Shown here in pieces: positions 48,666 to 56,443 of a DNA stretch of 64,000 bases; within the stretch, counting starts at the first letter, position 1, and every line of letters begins with the position of its first letter. The notes beneath the pieces are model-generated. The model was not told where the DNA came from. It worked only from the letters and a program-made list of their open reading frames with translations, and did not search any database. The position numbers and the translations under genes were made by a program. Origin of the DNA: Candidatus Puniceispirillum marinum IMCC1322 (lineage in GTDB: Bacteria > Pseudomonadota > Alphaproteobacteria > Puniceispirillales > Puniceispirillaceae). The stretch spans positions 1,612,001 to 1,676,000 of the forward strand of contig NC_014010.1 in assembly GCF_000024465.1 (NCBI RefSeq). Reading direction: 5' to 3'.

Positions 48666-49148
48666 TCAACCACGCAGGCCAATAATCGGCGTTGAGGGTT
48701 GTGGTTCCATATCCCAGGGAAAGAAAATCCAGGTGTCCTGTGATACTTCGGTCACGAATGTATCGACTAGTGGCCGGCCAGCTGGTTTGGCATAAACGGT
48801 TGCAAAATGCGCATCAGGCATCATCGCGCGTAATGACTTGGCGGTCTCGCCTGTATCGACCAGATCATCAACGATCAGCCAGCCTTTGCCTTTATCCGCC
48901 AGCGTGGCCTCTTTCAGAACCGTCAGGCCGCCTTGTTCCTGACCATGATAGGATGACAGACAGGCGGTTTCGATCAGCCGGATTTCAAGTTCACGGGCGA
49001 CAATCGCCGCTGGAACCAGCCCGCCACGGGTCACCGCAACAATGCCTTCAAACGGACCTAATTCGAGCAATCGCCATGCCAGTGCCTTGGATGTACGATG
49101 CAATTCTTCCCATGATACGGGAAATGATTTTACCTGTGCTTCGGCCAT
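48666..49148 (-). CDS. gpt: Xanthine-guanine phosphoribosyltransferase
   Basis: About 160 residues from MAEAQVKSF. The PRPP-binding motif is [20 protein letters not shown]. It has [19 protein letters not shown] and the C-terminal DTWIFFPWD typical of XGPRT. It salvages xanthine and guanine. The open frame extends 27 codons further but lacks family homology there. Confidence 0.92.
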   Translation of the reverse strand: MAEAQVKSFPVSWEELHRTSKALAWRLLELGPFEGIVAVTRGGLVPAAIVARELEIRLIETACLSSYHGQEQGGLTVLKEATLADKGKGWLIVDDLVDTGETAKSLRAMMPDAHFATVYAKPAGRPLVDTFVTEVSQDTWIFFPWDMEPQPSTPIIGLRG

Positions 49149-49436
49149 TTCATCCTCGTCTAATCTGTTACGTGTCGTCTGTATATGCCAGCATACATAT
49201 GGAATGCAATGCGGCTTGAAAGAAAGCACAATTTTGCCGAATGTAATCTATGCAACGGGTTTGGCAAGCGATATCACACCAAAAGCTTATGAAAGACCTG
49301 CCATCGGGAACAAATTGCCCATGCTGATGATCGATCGCATATAGTCAAACCCGAAACCTGCCAATAAGTGCTTGCCAGCGCCGTTACCTTAACCTATGTT
49401 GCGGCATCCTTTGTGGTGTTCGGCACGGCAAGGTAA
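49149..49436. other. Non-coding region before tRNA-Arg
   Basis: No gene is evident; it should hold the gpt and tRNA-Arg promoters. Confidence 0.4.
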
Positions 49437-49513
49437 GCGCTCGTAGCTCAGCTGGATAGAGCACTAGACTACGAATCTAGGGGTCGGGAGTTCGAATCTT
49501 CCCGAGCGCGCCA
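49437..49513 (+). tRNA. tRNA-Arg (ACG), integration target
   Basis: A 77-nt cloverleaf with encoded CCA: acceptor GCGCTCG/CGAGCGC, D arm with GCTCAGCTGGATAGAGC, anticodon arm CTAGA-CTACGAA-TCTAG (anticodon ACG, read as ICG for CGN), T arm GGGAG-TTCGAAT-CTTCC. Its last 17 bases (TCTTCCCGAGCGCGCCA) are repeated at 50816-50832 (inverted) and 62828-62844 (direct), marking it as the attachment site of the island. Confidence 0.95.
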
Positions 49514-49561
49514 TTTCTCAAGTTTCAAGGTCCGTGGACCGAGATACAAGTGACTGTTTCT
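49513..49561. repeat. Heptad array 1 (7 units) directly after tRNA-Arg
   Basis: Read on the minus strand, 7-bp units run in strict phase up to the CCA end. They include GTATCTC and GGTCCAC, then GGACCTT and GAAACTT, with GAGAAAT last. The consensus is loosely GNNCCNN. It faces array 2 in inverted orientation across the integrase gene. Confidence 0.7.
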
Positions 49562-49598
49562 AAACGATTAACGTTCTAGAACAGGAGTTTGTTGTCCT

Positions 49599-50741
49599 AT
49601 GGTGTGGGTAAGGTTGCCGGTATATTTTTACAAAAGAAACGATACTTTTTACTTCTCGCGGTCAATTCCATCTGACCTTCAGCACCGCTTTAAAAAGCGG
49701 AAGATTGAAGTATCCCTGCGAACAAAATCAGAATCAAAAGCAGCAAAGTCTGCCGCAGCATTATCCGATAGGCTTGAACGCTATTGGGACAGTTTACGAA
49801 TGGAAATGATCTATTCAAGAGAGCTTGGCCTGAGGGTGGTGAAAGATGCTAAGACGACTACCAGTGCCCAAAGCTTTTCTATAACAGAGGCGCTGGCGCT
49901 CTATCATCGTTTAAAGGGTGGTGGAAAGACAAAGCTGTTCTTCGAGTCCTCAGAGCGAAGCATGCGCTACCTGACAGATTGTCTTGGGCACGAAGATTTG
50001 GCGACACTTGAAATTTCAGACGCTGGTCGGTTTAGGGATTATCTATTCGATCGGGGGATGTCTTCATCATCAGTAAAGCGGGTGTTCTCATCAGTACGAG
50101 CAGTGATCAATCTTGCCATTCGAGAACAAGGGCTAGCTGTAACTAATGTGTTCAGTGGCACATTCATTCCAGACGATGAAGCCAAGACGCAACGCTTACC
50201 CATTCCAACGGAAGTGCTGCTCACTATTCAGCATGAATGTATGCAGTTGGATGATGAACCAAGATGGTTGATTGCCCTTATCAGTGATACTGGTATGCGC
50301 TTATCAGAAGCCTGTGGGTTGCTGACATCGGACATCTGTTTGGATGGCGAGATGCCACATATCAAACTTGTTGTGCATCCTTGGCGGCGGTTGAAGACAG
50401 GGTCTAGCTCGAGGCAAATTCCACTGGTTGGCACTTCGCTTTGGGCAGCACAGCGATTGGTAAAGCAAGGCCATCAATTTGCCTTTCCAAAATACAGTAA
50501 CGAGTCCAAGTGCAATGCTAACTCTGCTAGTGCAGCATTGAACAAATGGCTGAATCCACGTGTTCCCATTGGGTGCGTCATGCATTCGTTCCGACATAGC
50601 CTAAGAGACAGGCTCCGGGCTGTCGAATGTCCTGCTGACATCATCGATGCCATAGGTGGGTGGACGACCGAGGGGGTTGGGCACCAATATGGTGAGGGTC
50701 ACAGCCTGCAGGTCATGAACGGATGGATGAAGAAGCTATGA
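49599..50741 (+). CDS. Tyrosine-recombinase integrase of the tRNA-Arg island
   Basis: A 380-residue phage-type integrase. An N-terminal arm-binding-type domain (about 1-70), a SAM-like core-binding domain (about 92-180) and a catalytic domain follow. The catalytic Arg is in DTGMRLSEACG, the HxxR box is HSFRHSLRDRL, His/Trp lies in GGWTTEG, and the nucleophile Tyr in HQYGEGHS. It lies 86 bases from the tRNA end it probably cuts. Its stop codon overlaps the first unit of heptad array 2. Confidence 0.92.
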   Translation: MVWVRLPVYFYKRNDTFYFSRSIPSDLQHRFKKRKIEVSLRTKSESKAAKSAAALSDRLERYWDSLRMEMIYSRELGLRVVKDAKTTTSAQSFSITEALALYHRLKGGGKTKLFFESSERSMRYLTDCLGHEDLATLEISDAGRFRDYLFDRGMSSSSVKRVFSSVRAVINLAIREQGLAVTNVFSGTFIPDDEAKTQRLPIPTEVLLTIQHECMQLDDEPRWLIALISDTGMRLSEACGLLTSDICLDGEMPHIKLVVHPWRRLKTGSSSRQIPLVGTSLWAAQRLVKQGHQFAFPKYSNESKCNANSASAALNKWLNPRVPIGCVMHSFRHSLRDRLRAVECPADIIDAIGGWTTEGVGHQYGEGHSLQVMNGWMKKL

Positions 50742-50816
50742 ACCTAGGTTCAAGAACCAAGATCCAAGGAAACAGTCACTTGAACCTTGATCCGGGGACC
50801 TTGAAACTTGAGAAAT
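50740..50816. repeat. Heptad array 2 (11 units) after the integrase gene
   Basis: Eleven consecutive 7-bp units, starting GAACCTA GGTTCAA and ending GAAACTT GAGAAAT, run without a phase break into the inverted tRNA-end copy. Five units (GTCACTT, GGACCTT, GAAACTT, GAGAAAT and, with one change, GGAAACA) match array 1 in order, while two in the middle differ completely: GAACCTT and GATCCGG replace GTATCTC and GGTCCAC. Confidence 0.75.
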
Positions 50817-51102
50817 GGCGCGCTCGGGAAGAAGTTCGATGCCTACCCACAGCGCCAATCCGTAACTGAATCTAGCTATAACAATAGCTTAGCATATCAT
50901 CGCATATGGTCAACTATCAAAACCTTACCTGCAACCTTGCCTGAACCAAGCTCCGTGGTTCGAGGGCCAAGTTCCAAGCACATAGGCCCGTGATCCTCGG
51001 ACCTTGAGCCGAGGACCATGGACCGTAGACCACGGATCAGGGTTACTGAGGGCGTTTCTTAATCAGTTTTGGACTTTACTGAAAGGGTGGGGCCTAGAAT
51101 GG
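50816..51102 (+). repeat. Left copy of 287-bp perfect inverted repeat
   Basis: Identical in reverse complement to 62558-62844 at every position I compared. The outer end is the 17-bp tRNA-Arg 3'-end core. The interior holds a 15-unit heptad array. Identity ends abruptly at both sides. A 61-codon open frame crosses it but only because the DNA is duplicated; I do not treat it as a gene. Confidence 0.9.
50943..51047. repeat. Heptad array 3 (15 units) inside the left inverted repeat
   Basis: Fifteen in-phase 7-bp units, such as GAACCAA then GCTCCGT, later GGACCTT then GAGCCGA, later GGACCAT then GGACCGT. Position 1 is G in 14 units and C dominates at positions 4-5, while positions 2-3 and 6-7 vary. 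No two neighbouring units are identical. Confidence 0.8.
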
Positions 51103-51459
51103 CCGGGCTTGAGCCTCTGATCGGCGGTTTACTTGATTTGTTGGCAGAGGCGGTGGGTTGGAGTTTTGTTTGGAAACTTGTGACAGACGAGTTCTACACA
51201 GTTGTATATAGTTGCATAACATCTCATTTAGTCCCATATAATCCTATATAATTGCATAAATACAATAACTTATAAATTTTTTAGTTTGACAGAACTCACC
51301 ACTGTACGTATTCTGTTTATGGTTGGGTATGAGCATTCAACTGTTAGGCATCAGTTAAGCCGTATTCAAAAAGCTGCACAGTGGACCACGTAGGCCGCCA
51401 CTGCTCAAAAAGGCTGCGCTGCAAAAAATCAAATATTTTAGAGCGCATAGGAGTATATT
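51103..51459. other. AT-rich leader before the AlpA-like gene
   Basis: No gene is supported. It contains two near-identical 15-bp direct repeats (TATATAGTTGCATAA at 51205-51219 and TATATAATTGCATAA at 51245-51259), 40 bp apart, which could be arm-type integrase or regulator sites, and the likely promoter of the replication genes. Confidence 0.45.
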
Positions 51460-51648
51460 ATGCAGCAATTAAACGTGATTCCGCGCAGCCGTCTGTGCGA
51501 TGAACTTGGCGTTAGCCGAAGTACAATAAAAAGATGGGTTGAGACAAGACGCTTTCCGAAGCCGTTAAAAGCATCGGGGCAAGAACCTCTTTTTGACGCA
51601 AACCAAGTAAAGGAATGGTTTGCCAATATGGAGGTGAAAAATGACTGA
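51460..51648 (+). CDS. AlpA-like helix-turn-helix regulator
   Basis: A 62-residue MerR/excisionase-fold protein: VIPRSRLCDELGVSRSTIKRWVETRRFPKPLKASGQEPLFDANQVKEWF, given here only to identify the HTH and wing (residues 5-54). AlpA proteins control integrase or excision genes in P4-like islands. Its end overlaps the replicase start by 8 bases, so the two are co-translated. Confidence 0.85.
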   Translation: MQQLNVIPRSRLCDELGVSRSTIKRWVETRRFPKPLKASGQEPLFDANQVKEWFANMEVKND

Positions 51649-53836
51649 GATGTCTAATGCTCTCCGTTTCATGAAGCTATTCAGAGGCTATAGCCAAGCT
51701 TATGGAACATATAATCCTTCAGGTCTTGGTGGAGAAGGAAAACAAAAACCTGCATATCGTGCCGAGAAAAGACCCGCGACTGAGCAAAATTTCTATGACC
51801 ATGTAACTGGTAAGCAACCTATCGGTATTTACCCATTAGACGATAACGAACGAGTATCATTTGCTGCTGTAGATATTGATGAATATCCAATAATTCATGA
51901 AGCTCTCTCAGAGAAGTTGAGTAGCTGTAAATTTCCCTTCATCGTCTGCAACAGTAAATCTAACGGCGCGCATATCTATGTTTTCTTCCGTGAGCCAGAA
52001 GAGCCAGAGATAGCAATTAGTCTATTAAAGAGGGTAAGTGCTTATCTTGGATACCCCAAGGCAGAGATATTCCCTAAGCAAGTGAAGAGGCCGGCTGGAG
52101 GCTATGGTAGTTATATTAACCTTCCATTCTTTGGTCACCCTTCATTAACTTATACTTGTTGGGATGGTGATAAGAAGTTGGGTCTTAATGAATTTTTGAA
52201 CCTAGCGGAGAGTAGATTAACGTCTGTCTTAGAGCTAGAGGGTTTGGTTAATAAAGCGGGTTTACCGGAAGCCTCTCTATCATCAGAGCCACAAGCACAA
52301 GAAGTCATAAGTGCTTCCGGACGGAATGACTATTTGTTTAAGTTCGGGTGTGAGCTGTTTCGTCTCATTAAAGATAAAACAACCTTAATCGAGCAGTTAA
52401 AGAAAAAGAACCTTTCCGCAACCGCAGAAGAGCACCCAAACTTTGAAACTCGAGGCCCTCTTGAGCCGTCAGAGGTTAGTCGCATATGCCAAAGTATTAC
52501 AAGCTCGGCAAATACAAGCAGGTCAGGAAATGTTGCAAAGCTAATTACTGAGCTAAATCAATGCCACGCTCACGTGATGGTTGGTGGTAAAGCCAGAATT
52601 CTCAACATCAAAAAAGACCCAATCCATGACTGGAACATTCGTGACTTTTCAACGCCAGGCGACTTTCGGTCTCTATATGCAAACCGACAAGTAAATATAG
52701 GCGATAAGTTCCACAAAACTGCTGAGATATGGCTCAATCATCCTGAAAGGCTGTCCTATGATGGGGTAACATTTGATCCAACTAAAAAATCAAATGGCTA
52801 CTACAACCTCTATCAGGGCTTTCCAGTAAAAGCAGTTAAAGGGGACTGCGGTCTTTATCTTGAACATATCAGGCAAAATATTTGCCTGGGCGATGAAGAC
52901 TTGTATGAGTACGTCTTAGACTGGATGGCAGATGCTATTCAGAACCCTGGGAAGCGTCCTGGTGTGGCCCTAGCTATCAGAGGCAAGCAAGGAGTAGGCA
53001 AAGGTGTATTTGTAAATGTGTTTGCAAGCCTGTTTGGGCCGCACGCAATACAGGTAACGCAATCCAGTCATCTTGTTGGTAACTTTAACGCTCACCTACG
53101 AGATAAGCTTCTTGTCTTCGCAGATGAAGCGTTCTGGGCTGGAGACAAACGTGCAGAAGGGGTCTTAAAAGGGCTTGTGACAGAAGACAATATTGCCATC
53201 GAGATGAAGGGCATTGATGTGCAATCTTCGCCAAATTATGTCCGCCTGATCTTAGCATCCAATAATGAATGGATTATTCCTGCCAGTGCAGACCAAAGAC
53301 GATTTGTTGTAATCGAAGCAAGTGAGGCGCGCATGCAAGACGCTTCATACTTTGGTTCAATAATTAATCAAATCGAAAATGGTGGCAGAGAGGCTCTGAT
53401 GTATTTCCTATCTGAACGAGATCTTAACAGGGTAAATCTGCGAAACATTCCAAAGACAGAAGCATTAGTGATGCAGCAACTACATAGCCTAGATAGCGTT
53501 GCCCAATGGCTGTATAACTGTCTTTACTCTGGCGAAATAGAAGATGACGCGCATGGGATTCGTACCTCATGGCCAACTTCTGTGAGTGTCTCGAACTTTT
53601 TTGATGCGTATATCTACTTCTGTAAACGGCACTCAATTTCCCACCCCTCTAAATTAGCCGTATTTGGACGACGCCTTCGCGAACTTTTGCCATCCTCAAG
53701 AAAGATAAGAGAGGGAGGCAAAACCCGAGACGCAAAATACCAACTGCCTGATATTGAAAAAGCGAAGCTGGAGTTTACAACAGCCAATGGTTGGAAAGAT
53801 TTCCAGTGGGAAGATGAAGGAAGCGTGCTCTTATAA
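51641..53836 (+). CDS. Primase-polymerase with SF3-type helicase domain (NrS-1 replicase-like)
   Basis: A 731-residue protein. The N-terminal archaeo-eukaryotic-primase fold shows the catalytic FAAVDIDEYP (Asp78, Asp80), then SKSNGAHIYVFF (His111), and AEIFPKQ with GSYINLPFFG. A linker (about 180-430) leads to a helicase domain: Walker A GKQGVGKGVF (about 448-457), Walker B LLVFADEAFW (about 489-498), sensor LILASNNEW (about 536) and Arg-rich RRFVVIE. Size and domain order agree with the phage NrS-1 primase-polymerase-helicase family (DUF5906-type helicase). It could start and extend DNA on its own, giving the excised island self-replication. Inference only. Confidence 0.82.
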   Translation: MTEMSNALRFMKLFRGYSQAYGTYNPSGLGGEGKQKPAYRAEKRPATEQNFYDHVTGKQPIGIYPLDDNERVSFAAVDIDEYPIIHEALSEKLSSCKFPFIVCNSKSNGAHIYVFFREPEEPEIAISLLKRVSAYLGYPKAEIFPKQVKRPAGGYGSYINLPFFGHPSLTYTCWDGDKKLGLNEFLNLAESRLTSVLELEGLVNKAGLPEASLSSEPQAQEVISASGRNDYLFKFGCELFRLIKDKTTLIEQLKKKNLSATAEEHPNFETRGPLEPSEVSRICQSITSSANTSRSGNVAKLITELNQCHAHVMVGGKARILNIKKDPIHDWNIRDFSTPGDFRSLYANRQVNIGDKFHKTAEIWLNHPERLSYDGVTFDPTKKSNGYYNLYQGFPVKAVKGDCGLYLEHIRQNICLGDEDLYEYVLDWMADAIQNPGKRPGVALAIRGKQGVGKGVFVNVFASLFGPHAIQVTQSSHLVGNFNAHLRDKLLVFADEAFWAGDKRAEGVLKGLVTEDNIAIEMKGIDVQSSPNYVRLILASNNEWIIPASADQRRFVVIEASEARMQDASYFGSIINQIENGGREALMYFLSERDLNRVNLRNIPKTEALVMQQLHSLDSVAQWLYNCLYSGEIEDDAHGIRTSWPTSVSVSNFFDAYIYFCKRHSISHPSKLAVFGRRLRELLPSSRKIREGGKTRDAKYQLPDIEKAKLEFTTANGWKDFQWEDEGSVLL

Positions 53837-53850
53837 TAAATAATGTCATG

Positions 53851-53883
53851 GCCGTCATGGCAGCCACCTGCTGCCATGACGGC
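53851..53883. repeat. 14-bp stem hairpin just after the replicase gene
   Basis: Perfect arms GCCGTCATGGCAGC and its complement around a 5-base loop, 15 bases past the stop. There is no T-run. It may act as a terminator-like structure or a replication-origin hairpin. Confidence 0.6.
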
Positions 53884-53908
53884 TCTAAGCCTTATAAGGC
53901 GGAAGGTT

Positions 53909-53934
53909 GTCATAGACGTCATAGACGTCATAGC
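53909..53934. repeat. Three tandem 9-bp repeats (GTCATAGAC)
   Basis: Two exact copies and one nearly complete third, preceded by the palindrome GCCTTATAAGGC (about 53889-53900). Tandem iterons next to a replicase suggest an origin of replication for the element, though copy number is low. Confidence 0.5.
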
Positions 53935-54008
53935 AAAAATGAGGAGTAAGACTCCTCACCCCTGCTACAATAATTTGTTAATAAAATATAGGGTGGTTGC
54001 CGTGGTAT

Positions 54009-54377
54009 CTATGACGGGAAATCTTGTCGCCAATCTCTGGCTAATACACCTTCTCTAACCAAGCCCTGTTCAATCTGACGAAGCTCCTTCCTGATAGCTC
54101 TTCCAACAGCAGCGTTCATTTGCTGTATCTCTAACTTGTCTTTTGTATATTTACCGTGGCGCATGTTGGCTTGCGAGATACGCTCTCGACCATCCGGTGT
54201 CCTCGGACCAGTACTTGCCCCGCCGTGCAGTCTACAACGACCATTCTTCTTGTTTGCAGGACGCTGGCACTCGGCACCTTTTCTTGTTTTGGCACCGCAA
54301 CGCTGGCCAGGCCAACCAGGCCCAAACCGCCACTCGATACCAATGGTCACATTGTCTTTTGTTAGCATGAATAACAC
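54009..54377 (-). CDS. HGGXG-motif small protein (phage/island type)
   Basis: A 122-residue protein. The Cys/His-rich N-terminal region CGAKTRKGAECQRPANKKNGRCRLHGGASTG carries the HGGxG motif with zinc-ligand spacing (about 27-57; quoted only in part in words of the family). A basic helical part follows (HGKYTKDKLEIQQ). Such proteins are common in alphaproteobacterial prophages and islands; their function is not known. Opposite strand to the replicase. Confidence 0.72.
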   Translation of the reverse strand: MLFMLTKDNVTIGIEWRFGPGWPGQRCGAKTRKGAECQRPANKKNGRCRLHGGASTGPRTPDGRERISQANMRHGKYTKDKLEIQQMNAAVGRAIRKELRQIEQGLVREGVLARDWRQDFPS

Positions 54378-54459
54378 CCCGTCTATAGGGTATTATTATA
54401 CCATAAAACGTAGCCTCCATCGAGGTAGGTGTAACCAAGGAGCAACTGCAAACATGCGA

Positions 54460-54508
54460 GGTCCAAGGGCCGGGAACCGGGGTCCTGGGTGCTTGGGCTT
54501 AGTTCGAA
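54460..54508. repeat. Heptad array 4 (7 units) between replication and sugar modules
   Basis: Seven in-phase units, starting GGTCCAA GGGCCGG and ending GGGCTTA GTTCGAA. It separates the replication/HGGXG half from the catabolic cargo, so heptad arrays mark an internal module boundary as well as the ends. Confidence 0.65.
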
Positions 54509-54648
54509 GTAGTGTTTTATTAGTCTTTACTGACTGGCAGGAAATACTACAGCCTGGACTTCACAGTTAAGGGTTAAGCTGATAGCGTTTAGGGGGCTAA
54601 GACAGGATTAATATGCCAACTTGTCAAGACGGTCACGGCTCAGATTGC

Positions 54649-56364
54649 TCAATTATTATGGTCAGACTCCGCTTCATAAATCGAGTGCATCTGCCAGCAA
54701 CTCAACTCCAAAATACGGCTTTCGCTGCCGCGCGAAAGGAATTGAATGCGGGTCGAGGAGTTCAGTGAGGGAAATGCCCTCACCGATAATGCGGCCTGCT
54801 TATCGGCGAACACCTCAACAACACTGCGGTCGATAAAAATACGGATTGTTGAAACTCCGTTATCATCCATTTCATACTCGGACACCTCCGGCGGTCGCGG
54901 TGCAAAATTAGGGTCGATTGAGCTGCTGGTGGTATCGACAGAAATTACGCTTTTCCACCGTACCGTTTTTGATATCGCAGTGGACATAATCTTATGTGCA
55001 AAGACATTTTTCTTGTCCGGAGTTCGATAAATTTTTCCACGATTGCGATAAATATTTATGTCTGTGAACTCATTACCATCCGGGTTTGACAGCACACGAA
55101 CCGTAAAACTCTGGCAATTAACCAAGCTTACCTTCAATAACAACTCAACCGTATCTCCAGCAACACCCTCCAATTCGACAAAATTATTCGGTGTCAGGAC
55201 TATATCCTCATATTTTTGTTCCTTACCGCGGCAGGATTCGACAGCGGATATCGGGGACTGAGCAACATTGTCGTCCGGCAACAGCGAAAGTCGCCGCGGT
55301 AAAGTCATTATCTGATCCCATGCAAGTTTCTTGCTTTCCACATCCCAGTCTTTAGAAATCTGTTCGACTCGATTGTGACCATAAAAATTTCTTAGAAAGT
55401 TATCGAAACTGTATTGTGGGAGGCCATTATTCATATTGAATATTAGCGCAATGTCACCGTCACTCAATGGAAAGGCTGCGGGGGCATGAACTCCACAAGG
55501 GAAGGTTGCTCCAAAATTGAATTTACCATGAGCTGTTGGTTTGAATTTCATTCGTTCTTTGTCAAAGTCACCAATAAAATATTGCGCCCCTGTCATGTGA
55601 CTGAAGAAAATGAGGATATGTTTATCGCCAAAAGGTAGGAAATAAGGGCAAGCACCATCATCCCCATCAATTGTAAAAATATCCCCCTCAATGAATTCAT
55701 GAACATATTCCCAATTCATCAAGTCCTCGGAACGGAACAGGAAATTTGTCGCCCTGTGTGCCCCCTCAACAGCGCCCAGTCGTATACCGGCCGAGATGGA
55801 ATAATACATTCCATCCTCACTCCAGATACATGGATCAAAAATACCGTAGGCTTTTTTATCATGACCCTCAGAAAAGGGAATAACGGCGTGGTCTCCTAGC
55901 TTTGACCAATTAACCAGACGCTCATCTTCAGCAATGGCGACCATGTTACCAATTCTAGTCCCATGATACATGGCAACAGCGCGGTCGTGCTCGATCATGA
56001 TTGTTCCAGAGTAACAATCATTCTCAGGACCAGGAAAAATAGCATTTGGGAGATCATGCCAATGAATCAGATCATCACTGTAAGCATGTCCCCAATGCAA
56101 ACGCTCATCTTCAATAGGACGACTTTGGTAGAAAAGATGCCAGCGACCCCTCCAGTAGCATAGACCATTTGGATCATTCATTGTGTTTTCAGGATTTACG
56201 AAATGATAAGAAGGGCGATATCTGTCGCCAGATTTCTGTTCACGCAAACTCTTATAGCTTCGTAAGGTTTCATCTTTTGCAAGTGCATCAGCCTGCTCCG
56301 GGTCATGTGACGGATACGATCGTTTGACGATTCTGCTTTGAGGATAATGCTTTTTCATTTTCAC
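54649..56364 (-). CDS. GH32-family beta-fructosidase-like enzyme
   Basis: A 571-residue GH32 protein: a five-bladed propeller (about 50-390) and a C-terminal beta-sandwich (about 400-565, RIFIDRSVVEVFAD). The nucleophile Asp64 is in TMNDPNG and the stabiliser Asp177 in IFDPCIW. The usual acid/base Glu before Cys is absent: the motif reads DDGACPYF (Ala238-Cys239-Pro240). Either a subfamily uses another residue or activity differs. No signal peptide, so it would cleave imported sucrose or fructo-oligosaccharides in the cytoplasm. It follows the binding-protein gene in the same direction with a strong hairpin between. Confidence 0.85.
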   Translation of the reverse strand: MKMKKHYPQSRIVKRSYPSHDPEQADALAKDETLRSYKSLREQKSGDRYRPSYHFVNPENTMNDPNGLCYWRGRWHLFYQSRPIEDERLHWGHAYSDDLIHWHDLPNAIFPGPENDCYSGTIMIEHDRAVAMYHGTRIGNMVAIAEDERLVNWSKLGDHAVIPFSEGHDKKAYGIFDPCIWSEDGMYYSISAGIRLGAVEGAHRATNFLFRSEDLMNWEYVHEFIEGDIFTIDGDDGACPYFLPFGDKHILIFFSHMTGAQYFIGDFDKERMKFKPTAHGKFNFGATFPCGVHAPAAFPLSDGDIALIFNMNNGLPQYSFDNFLRNFYGHNRVEQISKDWDVESKKLAWDQIMTLPRRLSLLPDDNVAQSPISAVESCRGKEQKYEDIVLTPNNFVELEGVAGDTVELLLKVSLVNCQSFTVRVLSNPDGNEFTDINIYRNRGKIYRTPDKKNVFAHKIMSTAISKTVRWKSVISVDTTSSSIDPNFAPRPPEVSEYEMDDNGVSTIRIFIDRSVVEVFADKQAALSVRAFPSLNSSTRIQFLSRGSESRILELSCWQMHSIYEAESDHNN

Positions 56365-56391
56365 AAACTTAGATTCACAAATCTAGAGAAC

Positions 56392-56418
56392 TTGGCCACC
56401 TCTCGAAGAGGTGGCCAA
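56392..56418 (-). terminator. 12-bp stem hairpin between binding-protein and GH32 genes
   Basis: Perfect arms TTGGCCACCTCT and its complement with a 3-base loop. No clear T-run follows on the minus strand, so it is more likely an mRNA-stabilising or partial-termination structure that favours the binding-protein message. Confidence 0.7.
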
Positions 56419-56443
56419 ACAGTCTTCCATTCATTTCAGAGAA

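Noticed and set aside
50808-50993. 61-codon frame repeated at 62667-62855
   Set aside because: It appears twice only because it lies in the identical inverted repeat; it runs through the tRNA-end core and degenerate heptads and has no protein-like conservation.
50943-51047. CRISPR array
   Set aside because: Units are 7 bp without separate repeat and spacer parts, and no cas genes are nearby.
51069-51251. 60-codon frame at the inner edge of the left inverted repeat
   Set aside because: It starts inside repeat DNA, has no ribosome site and no recognisable product.
53843-54058. Small gene after the replicase
   Set aside because: The frame crosses the hairpin and iterons and its product is unlike a protein family; the DNA structure explains it better.
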